Positions 43,092-51,290 of a stretch of DNA of 64,000 nt are shown here, one piece after another. Under the pieces are notes generated by a model. The model was not told the origin of the DNA. It saw nothing but the letters and a program-made list of their open reading frames with translations, and did no database searches. Numbering within the stretch: position 1 is the first letter of the stretch; every line of letters begins with the position of its first letter. Source of the stretch: an uncultured Flavobacteriaceae bacterium (lineage in GTDB: Bacteria > Bacteroidota > Bacteroidia > Flavobacteriales > Flavobacteriaceae); assembly GCA_947500435.1 (NCBI GenBank), contig CANMRV010000005.1:186001-250000 (forward strand), in the 5' to 3' direction. Position numbers and translations under genes: made by a program.

Positions 43092-45323
43092 TTAAAATGA
43101 AACAGATATTTTTCCTCTAAGGTAAAAGGGAGTCCCAGGGGTAAAATGAATTTCTTCGAAAGAATTCGCCTCATTAAATAACCTACTTTCAGTGGCAAAT
43201 TGAGTTTCATTCCACTCTTGATCAAAAAGGTTTTCCACTATTAAACCAATAGTCCAATTATTCCAAACATAATTTAGATTTAAATCGGTAATAAAGTACC
43301 CTTCAGCTACAATTGAATTGTCCTCATTCGCTGGTCGGTCTTTTATGAAACGATAGCTAATTCCTCCAGAAAAATTTCCTAAATCTCGGAATGAGAGTCC
43401 TCCAGAAGATGTTAAGTCAGGTGATAATGGAATATAATCTTGACCCTCTAGTTCTTCGGTACTTCTAGCATAGGTGTAATTAATATCACCATTTGCGTAC
43501 AACCAATCCGTCAATTGATACCGTAAACCGAAATCAACACCGTATCGTTGGGTTTTACCACTAGGCTCTACAATTGCGGCATCGCCGACATAAACAAATT
43601 CTTGCTCAAGAAAAAGACTCCATAAAGCAGCATTCAAGATTATTTTTTTAGAAGGCTTAATAATTGCCCCTAAATCTGCGGAATATGCAGCGGGGAGAAT
43701 ATCTTCACCGCCATTGGCCACGACTACTCTTGTATCGTTGGAATGGAAACCAATTCCTGTTTTTCCAAATAATTGGACATTTGGTGAGGCAGCATAGATT
43801 ACATTTAGTTTAGGTCCTAGGAATACTTTATTTTCGCTTTTGCTGTCATAGGTTTCCGTTAAGAGATTGACATAGTCGAACTTAAAGTAATCCATTCTAA
43901 GACCAGGGTTGACTGTCCATTTATCTTTTTTATAAGTAAGATTAAAAAATCCGTAACCATTTAGTTCATCTACATTTCCGTAGGCCAATCTTTCCAACAA
44001 TTCTTGACGATTTTTTGTTCGAGATAATTGAACATCATTCACATCATCATATCTAAAGCCCAAACCTGTTTCATATCGCAACTGAGAATTGTGGTCACCG
44101 ACATGAGCAGAATGCTCATAAACGGTTTCCGCCCCAATAATGGTTCTATCTTCTTTCTGACGGATTTGATCTGCATTCACTGGATCTTCCAAGAAAAAGG
44201 TGAAGTTTGAAAATAGTTCAAAATCGTATTTGGAAACAAAGGCCTTAGATTTAATTTTTGAGTGTTCATCTAATTGTTTGGTATGATTTACCCAAAAATT
44301 AGATCGGCTTGTGTTGCCACCTTCGGTGTCATCTATAGCTCCAAACCTAGTAATCAAACCCTGATCAATAGCCCTTTGAGGAACTTGTCCAGAAGCGTCC
44401 CACTTGCTTTGAAAATGTGAAATCGAAAGACTGAGTTCTTGGTCCTCATGATTATTGAAGTTGTACCTTCCCATTAAATTCAAACGATTAAAATTTTGCG
44501 GAGATTCAAAAGCCCCATCGGTTAAAACTAATTCAGAAGCTACATAAGCGTTACTATTATCACTTTCAGTGATTTTGAACATTCCGACCGTACGAATCGT
44601 GTTGAACATTCCGGCTTCTAATGACAATTGATTATCATCAATGCGAGATTTAGTTTTTAAATCAACATAACCAGCAGTATTAAAATTTCCTTTGTTGGCG
44701 TAGTATGCACCTTTTCCGAAGTCGATATTGTCTATGGTTTCTGGAATGATAAAATGCATATCTGCATAGCCCTGTCCATGTGCGTGAGAAACCATATTTA
44801 CGGGTAACCCATCAACGCTTATGGTGATATCTGTGCCGTGGTCAATATCAAATCCTCTTAAGAAAATTTGCTCAGCTTTTCCACCCCCGGCATGTTGGCC
44901 GATAATAAGTCCAGGAACTTTCCGTAGTATTTCTTGAGATGATTTCACTGGACTCGCCTTAACGTCAATATTGACGAGTTGACTCAGTGCATTAACCTTT
45001 GATACAATAACAACTTGGTCTAGTGATACTGCCGATTCTATAAGTGTAATAGAAATTGTTGCATCGAGTTGACTTTCAGTTATAGTAATTTCTTGAGTAG
45101 TGAACCCCAAACTATTAAAGATAATAAGATCTCCGACCGAAATATCATCAAGCTCAAAATAGCCAGCGACATTGGAATATGTATAACCACCTGTAGTTTT
45201 ATTAAAAACGCCGACACCATCAATAGGAACATTGTCTTCATCAACAATGGTTCCACTCAATTCGTGAGCATGTGCAAAAGCAGTTATGCCTATTAGCATG
45301 AAATAAAGAATATATTTTTTCAT
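43092..45323 (-). CDS. TonB-dependent outer-membrane receptor
   Basis: About 743 residues from the ATG at 45323, where MKKYILYFMLIGITAFAHA is a normal signal peptide; the frame is open 20 codons further but that extension overlaps a hairpin. A CarboxypepD_reg-like domain (ELSGTIVDEDNVPIDGVGVF) precedes the plug (about 110-220, ending in GFDIDHGTDITISVDGLPVN) and a 22-strand-type barrel ending LRGKISVSF. The plug loop has a His cluster, MVSHAHGQGYADMHF, a pattern I associate with metal-linked receptors. It is the last gene of the leftward NRPS operon, so uptake of the cluster's product or its metal complex is inferred. Confidence 0.9.
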   Translation of the reverse strand: MKKYILYFMLIGITAFAHAHELSGTIVDEDNVPIDGVGVFNKTTGGYTYSNVAGYFELDDISVGDLIIFNSLGFTTQEITITESQLDATISITLIESAVSLDQVVIVSKVNALSQLVNIDVKASPVKSSQEILRKVPGLIIGQHAGGGKAEQIFLRGFDIDHGTDITISVDGLPVNMVSHAHGQGYADMHFIIPETIDNIDFGKGAYYANKGNFNTAGYVDLKTKSRIDDNQLSLEAGMFNTIRTVGMFKITESDNSNAYVASELVLTDGAFESPQNFNRLNLMGRYNFNNHEDQELSLSISHFQSKWDASGQVPQRAIDQGLITRFGAIDDTEGGNTSRSNFWVNHTKQLDEHSKIKSKAFVSKYDFELFSNFTFFLEDPVNADQIRQKEDRTIIGAETVYEHSAHVGDHNSQLRYETGLGFRYDDVNDVQLSRTKNRQELLERLAYGNVDELNGYGFFNLTYKKDKWTVNPGLRMDYFKFDYVNLLTETYDSKSENKVFLGPKLNVIYAASPNVQLFGKTGIGFHSNDTRVVVANGGEDILPAAYSADLGAIIKPSKKIILNAALWSLFLEQEFVYVGDAAIVEPSGKTQRYGVDFGLRYQLTDWLYANGDINYTYARSTEELEGQDYIPLSPDLTSSGGLSFRDLGNFSGGISYRFIKDRPANEDNSIVAEGYFITDLNLNYVWNNWTIGLIVENLFDQEWNETQFATESRLFNEANSFEEIHFTPGTPFYLRGKISVSF

Positions 45324-45344
45324 AATGAATTTTTGTAGAATGAT

Positions 45345-45397
45345 GAACACCAAATAGGAATCAAGATGCTTATACAAGAGCACTTGTCCTGGTGTTC
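45345..45397 (-). promoter_or_regulatory. Long bulged hairpin in the leader of the TonB receptor gene
   Basis: A continuous 3'-arm on the plus strand (GCA 45380-45382, CTTG 45383-45386, TCC 45387-45389, TGGTGTTC 45390-45397) pairs with a 5'-arm broken by small bulges (GAACACCA 45345-45352, GGA 45357-45359, CAAG 45362-45365, TGC 45367-45369), giving 18 pairs around a ten-base loop. In the transcript it ends 21 bases before the receptor ATG and has no T run after it, so it does not look like a terminator. A cis-acting RNA element or operator is possible. Confidence 0.5.
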
Positions 45398-45466
45398 GAA
45401 ATAATATGTGATAATGAAATGGTAGTTTTTGTGGAACTAGCTCGATATCAAGATGATTCTAAAAAA

Positions 45467-45934
45467 CTACGCAATTTGAGACTGGGGAGGTTTTATTAAC
45501 TTTTGGAAATAGTCTGGATAGACTTTACCCAAAGGAATATGATAAGATTGCCGTGTTTTAGTTAGTAACGGCGGTTTAAACGAAATTTGCTCGGTAGTTA
45601 TGTGTTTATCTATCTTTATTTCTTTCAGCAAAGACTCGTCAGAATTATGATTTTCATTTGAAGCTTCAAAAATTGTTGTAATGAAATCGATTAAACCATG
45701 ATCATGATTCATTTGATGTTGATAAGAATCATAGTGGTCTAGAGATTTGTGTTCTGAATTTGAAATTGTGGAATGCGAAATTAAAGTAGTAGGTGCTTCC
45801 AAACTATGTGAAATTCCATGTAAAAACTTGTGAATAGGCTCCCTTAATGGGTTCATCAAATAGCAAATGCCCATTAGCATTGCCATGCATTTGATGATGA
45901 GCGGCTTCAAGCCTTTTGAATTTCTAGTTTGCAT
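45467..45934 (-). CDS. Small His-rich membrane-anchored protein
   Basis: A 155-residue protein of no family I can name. One hydrophobic segment (about 11-27) follows a basic start, suggesting a membrane anchor with the rest in the periplasm. Twelve His residues, clustered at 54-79 (SEHKSLDHYDSY then QHQMNHDHG), suggest metal binding. The C-terminus is Pro/Lys-rich (FQKLIKPPQSQ). It lies five bases after the C-A-T synthetase gene and 140 before the TonB receptor gene, in the same direction. Short His-rich proteins next to metal-uptake receptors occur in Bacteroidota. A role as periplasmic metal chaperone or sensor is inferred. Confidence 0.6.
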   Translation of the reverse strand: MQTRNSKGLKPLIIKCMAMLMGICYLMNPLREPIHKFLHGISHSLEAPTTLISHSTISNSEHKSLDHYDSYQHQMNHDHGLIDFITTIFEASNENHNSDESLLKEIKIDKHITTEQISFKPPLLTKTRQSYHIPLGKVYPDYFQKLIKPPQSQIA

Positions 45935-45939
45935 CTTTT

Positions 45940-48900
45940 CTATTGTTCTTCGTTCATCAAAGCAATTAGAGTTTCCTCAAGATATTTAGCATATTGAGCA
46001 ATCGTGGGAAATTCAAATACTTTATTGAGAGGAAACTTCATTTCGACCTCCTCGTTTATTCGGGCGGTTACACGTATGGCTGCTAAGGAATGACCTCCTA
46101 TGGAGATGAAATTATCACGAGCACTAACTTTTTCAAGACCTAAAACTTCTTTCCAAATACTGGCAAGTAATTCTTCTATATCACCATCTGGCTCTACAAA
46201 AGAGTCTTCCGAGATGGTAGGAGAACTGGCCATTGCTTTTAGTGCCGATCTATTGATCTTTCCATTTTTTGTAAGTGGTAATTCTTCAAGGTTCTTGAAA
46301 TTTGCGGGAACCATATATTCTGGTAATAGTTGAAGCAACTTATTTTTTATTTCATGCTCATTAACAGATTTACCGGTGTAGTACGCGATAAGGCTGTCAT
46401 TTGAATCAACAACTACAGCAACTTGTAAAATCTCACAACTTTTCTCGATTACCTTTTCAATTTCCCCAAGTTCTATGCGTACTCCCCTTAATTTAATTTG
46501 ATTATCAGTCCGCCCATGGTATTCTATAGCGCCATCAGCTCTATAACGAGCGAGATCACCTGTCTTGTACATTTTTGCGCTTGGCTCTTTTGAGAAAACA
46601 TCTCGGACAAATCTTTCTTTGGTAAGTTCCTCTCGATTCAAATAACCTGCGGCTACCTGAATACCGCCAATGCAAAGTTCGCCTTTCATTCCGATGGGTA
46701 CCTGGTTGAGGTACTCATCTACAATATATATTTTAGTATTAGCAACAGGATGACCAATAGCGACACCCATATCCAAAGAGCTTTTTGAACAATGCCAACT
46801 AGTGACATCAACCGATGCCTCCGTAGGCCCATATAAGTTGTAGATGTCAACATTGCTTAATTTTTGATAGGTTCTTTTAACGGTGGTCAGTGGTAATGCT
46901 TCTCCGCTACAAAATATATTACGTAGGCTATTGCATTTTTCAATGTTGGCGGTTTCCGCAAAAGCAGTTAGCATTGAAGGTACAAAGTGAATAACAGATA
47001 CCTGTTGCGAGCGAATGGTTTCAATGAGTTGATTTGGGTCCTTATGACCTTCATGTATTTCAATTACCAATTTGGCGCCTATTTGTAAAGGCCAAAACAG
47101 TTCCCAAAGTGAAACATCGAAAGTGACTGGGGTCTTTTGAAGCAGGGTGTCATTTTCGGTTATGGGGTAATCTTGGTTCATCCAATTCAATCGATTGCAT
47201 ATACCCTTATGCAGACACTTAACTCCCTTGGGTTCTCCGGTACTGCCCGAAGTATAGATTACATAAGCCAAATCTTCAGGGGTGTTTTTTACCTCTGGTT
47301 TTGACATACTAAAAGATAATATCTCATTTTCAAGATCTTTTGTATGCAAACACTCCAGATTATCAAAGTTTTCAGGTTTTATGTTGGTATGGTTAAACAG
47401 CAATAGTTTGAATGCCGCATCTTTACTTATAAATCGAAGACGTTCACTTGGTGCAGTAGTTTCTATCGGTAAGTAGGCTCCACCGGCTTTCAGAATTCCG
47501 TAGATATAGATTATCAACTCAAAAGATCGCTCAAGACTAACTGCTACAATATCATTCGGTTTTACACCTTTTTGTATAAGAAAATGAGCAGCTTGATTAG
47601 CTTTTTCATTTAAGCTGCGGTAGGTATAATGATGTCCTTGAAAAATTAAGGCTGTAGCGCCTGGAGATTTATCTACCTGGGCTTCAAATTTTGAAAGTAA
47701 AGTCTCCGATTCATTGAACAACACCGCAGTATCGTTCCAAGATTCAATTTTTTCTTTTTCAGCGTCAGTAATAATATTGAGTTCACTAAGCTTAAGGTCT
47801 TTATTGGCTATAAATGAATCTAAAATTTTTACAAAATGTTGGGTTGCATAATACCTTCGTTCCGGGGAGAACACTTCATCATTCAAATCAAATTGTACTT
47901 TAAAATTTCCTGAGTCATTAAAATCTGTAATATGGCAATGAAAGAAGTGCGAGCTATCAATGTAACCATTCGGAAGCCAAGTCGTCGTCGTCGGAAGCCC
48001 TGCAAAATCAGGAAAAACAGCATTAATATAGTTTAATAATACATTGTAACTACGACTAATCTCGGGAGTAATCAACCCCGATTTAGCATGTGTTAAATAT
48101 GTATTTGTCTCCAGTGTTATACGTCGAATGAGACTGCTAAAAGTTTCATCTTCGGAAATCTCAGAAAACAGTGGGAAAATTTGAATGTAGTAACCGACGG
48201 TTTGTTTAGATTTTCTAGTGGCCCTATTTTGGTTAGTGGTACCAATTGTCAATTTACTTTGACCGCTAATCTTATATAAATAGGCAAACAATACACTTGA
48301 AAATATATTGAAAAATGTTAAATGGGATGTAAAGCTTCTTAATTCTGAATCTTGCGCAAGCTCTTTAAGTTTTCTTGAACGTTCTTCTCCCAAATCTATA
48401 CTAACCCTTGTGGACGCATTAGTCCTAATCTTATTTGGACTTCCGTACAATTGACTTATAGTGCGAATCTTATTTAATTTATCTTTCCAATATATTTTGG
48501 ACTTGTCATTTTTTGGATTTAACAGTTGTTCGTTTTCATAAGCTAGATAGTCTTCGAATGAAGGTGTTTCAACACTATCTTGCGCACCCGATTCCTTTAT
48601 AAGTTGATAGAATCTTTGTGTAACATCAAAAATAATTTTTTGGGAAACTGTATCTGTTACCAAGTGGTGCATGCTTAGGAGCCATACATGTTTATCTTGG
48701 TTGATTTTAACCAAAAATGTTTGGAAAATACACTTAGAAATGTCTAATATTTTTTTGCCTTTTTCAATAAGCCAGGCCTCAATCTCCAAAGGTCCGATAG
48801 TTTTAGGTAAATCAACAATATTTACCTCATAACGCATTTCAGGCAAAATGGACTGAATAGGTAATCCATTGGTATTCTCTAAAAAAACGGTTCTCAGAGC

Positions 48901-49083
48901 CTCCACATTGTCTACAGTGCGCTGAAAGGCCTGTTTGAAAATACGTTCATCTAATTTTCCTGTAATTTCAAAGGTGTAAACAACATTGCGTAAAGAATTA
49001 TCTGAATTCAGTTTTTGTCCCGTCCAGAGGGATTGTTGTCCCTGAGATAATTCCAGATATTTTATTTTTTTGCTCATGTTCAT
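45940..49083 (-). CDS. NRPS module C-A-T predicted to activate serine
   Basis: A 1047-residue synthetase. Condensation domain (about 1-430) with active-site MHHLVTDTVS (His139, His140, Asp144). Adenylation domain (about 455-960): YVIYTSGSTGEPKGVK (A3), TFDVSLWELFWPL (A4), NLYGPTEASVDVT (A5), YKTGDLARY (A7), GRTDNQIKLRGVRIELGEIE (A8), KNGKINRSAL (A10). Carrier domain with ISIGGHSLAAIR, phosphopantetheine site Ser999. Aligning A4-A5 to GrsA by eye gives DVWHFSLVDK, the serine code as in EntF. It has no epimerase or thioesterase, so the peptide must pass to another protein, most simply the synthetase at 52571-56605. It follows the carrier-protein gene by 17 bases. Confidence 0.9.
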   Translation of the reverse strand: MNMSKKIKYLELSQGQQSLWTGQKLNSDNSLRNVVYTFEITGKLDERIFKQAFQRTVDNVEALRTVFLENTNGLPIQSILPEMRYEVNIVDLPKTIGPLEIEAWLIEKGKKILDISKCIFQTFLVKINQDKHVWLLSMHHLVTDTVSQKIIFDVTQRFYQLIKESGAQDSVETPSFEDYLAYENEQLLNPKNDKSKIYWKDKLNKIRTISQLYGSPNKIRTNASTRVSIDLGEERSRKLKELAQDSELRSFTSHLTFFNIFSSVLFAYLYKISGQSKLTIGTTNQNRATRKSKQTVGYYIQIFPLFSEISEDETFSSLIRRITLETNTYLTHAKSGLITPEISRSYNVLLNYINAVFPDFAGLPTTTTWLPNGYIDSSHFFHCHITDFNDSGNFKVQFDLNDEVFSPERRYYATQHFVKILDSFIANKDLKLSELNIITDAEKEKIESWNDTAVLFNESETLLSKFEAQVDKSPGATALIFQGHHYTYRSLNEKANQAAHFLIQKGVKPNDIVAVSLERSFELIIYIYGILKAGGAYLPIETTAPSERLRFISKDAAFKLLLFNHTNIKPENFDNLECLHTKDLENEILSFSMSKPEVKNTPEDLAYVIYTSGSTGEPKGVKCLHKGICNRLNWMNQDYPITENDTLLQKTPVTFDVSLWELFWPLQIGAKLVIEIHEGHKDPNQLIETIRSQQVSVIHFVPSMLTAFAETANIEKCNSLRNIFCSGEALPLTTVKRTYQKLSNVDIYNLYGPTEASVDVTSWHCSKSSLDMGVAIGHPVANTKIYIVDEYLNQVPIGMKGELCIGGIQVAAGYLNREELTKERFVRDVFSKEPSAKMYKTGDLARYRADGAIEYHGRTDNQIKLRGVRIELGEIEKVIEKSCEILQVAVVVDSNDSLIAYYTGKSVNEHEIKNKLLQLLPEYMVPANFKNLEELPLTKNGKINRSALKAMASSPTISEDSFVEPDGDIEELLASIWKEVLGLEKVSARDNFISIGGHSLAAIRVTARINEEVEMKFPLNKVFEFPTIAQYAKYLEETLIALMNEEQ

Positions 49084-49100
49084 ACTACAGCAATATCTTC

Positions 49101-49340
49101 CTATTGGTCTTTAAGTTTCAAAATGTACTCTGTTATACTCTGTGGGGTCATGAAGTTTTCAACTGTCATATCCTCGGGAGGTATTGATATTTGATATTCT
49201 TGTTCTAAGAAAGAAATTAGCTTAATAAGTCCTATGGAATCTATAATTCCGCTACCCAATAAGTCTTCATTCGCATCAATATGGTCAATTGCTTCATTGG
49301 TAACTTCATCTTTTATATAGCTTATTATTTTTTCATTCAT
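49101..49340 (-). CDS. Free-standing peptidyl/acyl carrier protein
   Basis: A 79-residue four-helix carrier protein. The phosphopantetheine attachment motif is DLLGSGIIDSIGLIKLI with Ser35, flanked by the acidic helices typical of carrier proteins. The start overlaps the end of the adenylating enzyme gene by four bases (ATGA), so the two are translationally coupled and the enzyme almost certainly loads this carrier. The loaded unit would be offered to the condensation domain of the next protein (45940-49083). Its own Sfp-type transferase is encoded at 56636-57367. Confidence 0.92.
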   Translation of the reverse strand: MNEKIISYIKDEVTNEAIDHIDANEDLLGSGIIDSIGLIKLISFLEQEYQISIPPEDMTVENFMTPQSITEYILKLKDQ

Positions 49341-50908
49341 ATTTCTTTGTCCTTAAGCATTTTGGTTATTTCAACCCTACTGATTTTACCTGAGCCTGTT
49401 CTAGGGAAATCATCTAAAAATTTTATAGTCTCTGGAATAGCGTACGGCGGTAAATGCAACCTACAAAATGAAAGTAGGTTATCAACATCTATTTTGGCTC
49501 CGTTTATAAGCCTAATTACCGCCACGATTTCCTTAACACCGGTATCGTTATCAATTACCACCACAGCTACTTCTTCTACCTCGTGATTTTTCAAAAGAGC
49601 CAGCTCGATCTCATCAAGTTCTAATCTGTAGCCTCTGACTTTCACTTGTCTATCATTTCTGCCGTGAAAGAGGTAAAGCCCTTCTTCATTTTCTTGAGCC
49701 AAATCACCCGTTCTATAGAAAACATGTTCATAACCTCCAGCGATCTTTTCTTTGTACCATGATTTTTCAGTAAGTTCTTCATTGTTCCAATATCCCTTCA
49801 TCATGGTGGCGGTACGAACCACCAGTTCACCTATAACTCCTTTTTCAACGACCTTGTCATTTGAATCAATTATTTTACATTCGGTATCTCCCCAAACTTG
49901 TCCGATAGGAATTGGGTCGTTTGTTGGCGGGGGAGTGTCTAAATTGAAATAGGTACAAGCTATAACTTCAACAGGGCCGTAAAGATTACTGAACTTTGCA
50001 TGTGGCCATTTCTGCATCAATGCCCTAAGGTGTTTTACGATAAAGACTTCTCCGATAAATAATACCCATCTTAAAGAGCTAAAATCATGATTTTCTATGT
50101 TGCCTTTTAAAAGTATCTGAATTAGCATCAATGGTACCGAATACCAAATAGTGATCTTTTCTTTCACCACAAGTTCCGATAAACTCGCTGGAAATTTCAA
50201 ATGGGCATCAGGTATTATTATGGTAGTAGAAAAAGCTAGAGGAGCAGAAAAATAGCCAAAAGTGGAAGGGTCAAAATGTAGTGGGGCGAAATTGCCAATA
50301 CGGTCATCGGGCCCAAAATTATAAAGGTCGGCTGCAAGCCTGGCAAGTGCGAGCCCACTTTGATGTGTATGCATTACTGCTTTTGGCGTGCCCGTAGAAC
50401 CCGATGTATACAATAGGAAAGCTAAATCCTCACCTAAAATCCAGACAGGCTTGTAATTGTCAATTGGTTTCGCAAAAACTTGGTCCCATGAAATTGTAGG
50501 TACTTTTATATCTATTGAAGTTCCGAAAATCGAATGTAAGGATTCCGCGCCTTCAGCAATTAATTTTATTTTTTTGTTTTGGGCAGGAGTGGTTATAATA
50601 TGTTTCATATTGCAATCACCAATCATGAACAAAACTCTCGAAATGGGAATAAAAGGATCTAAAGGAATGTAAGCCGCCCCTGCTTTTAAAATACCATATA
50701 CTGCTATTGCCGTTTCTAGGCATCGATTCATGTAGATGCCGATACGATCCCCTTTTTGAACTCCATCTTGAACGAGTTGCTGTGCAAGTTGCGTAGATTT
50801 AATGTTGAGTTCTTCATAGGTCAATGCCTCATTCATAAATCTAAAACCCTCCTTATTAGGAAATTTAAGAGCGGAATTTTCAATAATTTGGGACAAGGTA
50901 TAAATCAT
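49337..50908 (-). CDS. Free-standing adenylation enzyme (PltF-like aminoacyl-AMP ligase)
   Basis: A 523-residue stand-alone A domain that activates a carboxylic substrate with ATP and loads the carrier encoded next. Seen: LLYTSGSTGTPKAVMHTH (A3), PLHFDPSTFGYFSAPL (A4, Asp213 binds an alpha-amino group in amino-acid enzymes), NLYGPVEVIAC (A5), FYRTGDLAQE (A7), GRNDRQVKVRGYRLELDEIE (A8), RTGSGKISRVEI (A10). My eye alignment of the pocket gives D-P-F-Y-L-I-L-A-C-K, which resembles the D-L-L-Y-L-A-L-V-C code of prolyl-AMP ligases such as PltF. No pyrrole-forming acyl-CoA dehydrogenase is nearby. Substrate therefore open: proline or a small hydrophobic amino acid. First gene of the leftward operon. 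Confidence 0.88.
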   Translation of the reverse strand: MIYTLSQIIENSALKFPNKEGFRFMNEALTYEELNIKSTQLAQQLVQDGVQKGDRIGIYMNRCLETAIAVYGILKAGAAYIPLDPFIPISRVLFMIGDCNMKHIITTPAQNKKIKLIAEGAESLHSIFGTSIDIKVPTISWDQVFAKPIDNYKPVWILGEDLAFLLYTSGSTGTPKAVMHTHQSGLALARLAADLYNFGPDDRIGNFAPLHFDPSTFGYFSAPLAFSTTIIIPDAHLKFPASLSELVVKEKITIWYSVPLMLIQILLKGNIENHDFSSLRWVLFIGEVFIVKHLRALMQKWPHAKFSNLYGPVEVIACTYFNLDTPPPTNDPIPIGQVWGDTECKIIDSNDKVVEKGVIGELVVRTATMMKGYWNNEELTEKSWYKEKIAGGYEHVFYRTGDLAQENEEGLYLFHGRNDRQVKVRGYRLELDEIELALLKNHEVEEVAVVVIDNDTGVKEIVAVIRLINGAKIDVDNLLSFCRLHLPPYAIPETIKFLDDFPRTGSGKISRVEITKMLKDKEI

Positions 50909-51290
50909 ATAGAAGCTTTTGGTTAAATGTTTTTTGGGGAATTTTGGGCTTTTGGATGAGTCGTACTGGAGGAGAAAAATACAACGATGTAAAGGTACTT
51001 CAATCTAGATTTCTTTGCCAAATAGAATGATGGTTAGTTAACCTAGAATTTGTTAAGCTCATCGAAAAAACATTGTCATTTTAGTGTTTTTCTCCAAAAT
51101 ATCATGATATTTAACAAAAAAAATTGCGTTTTATTGAGGTTATTTCAAGTTTGCTGGAACTTTATCCAAGATGCGAATCAAATGAAATAGTTGCTTTCCA
51201 GAATGATAAAATTTCTTGGAAAAACATGGAATTTGCCGTGTAATCAATATCTCACTCCCCCTTTTATTAAAAATGCTAAGTGCTCCAACT
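50909..51290. other. Divergent control region of the NRPS cluster
   Basis: About 380 bases between the leftward adenylation gene and the rightward HupE-like gene. I see no exact TAnnTTTG box. A small hairpin, TTTCCAGAA (51196-51204) with TTCTTGGAAA (51214-51223), lies upstream of the HupE-like start. A metal-responsive repressor site could lie here but none was recognised. Confidence 0.45.

Noticed and set aside
45324..45466. Known metal or cobalamin riboswitch upstream of the TonB receptor
   Set aside because: I could not find the conserved boxes of a cobalamin or NiCo riboswitch; only the single bulged hairpin is evident.
49337..50908. Catechol siderophore starter (DHB-AMP ligase)
   Set aside because: Aryl-acid ligases lack the Asp that contacts the alpha-amino group; here Asp213 is present, and no isochorismate-pathway genes are nearby.
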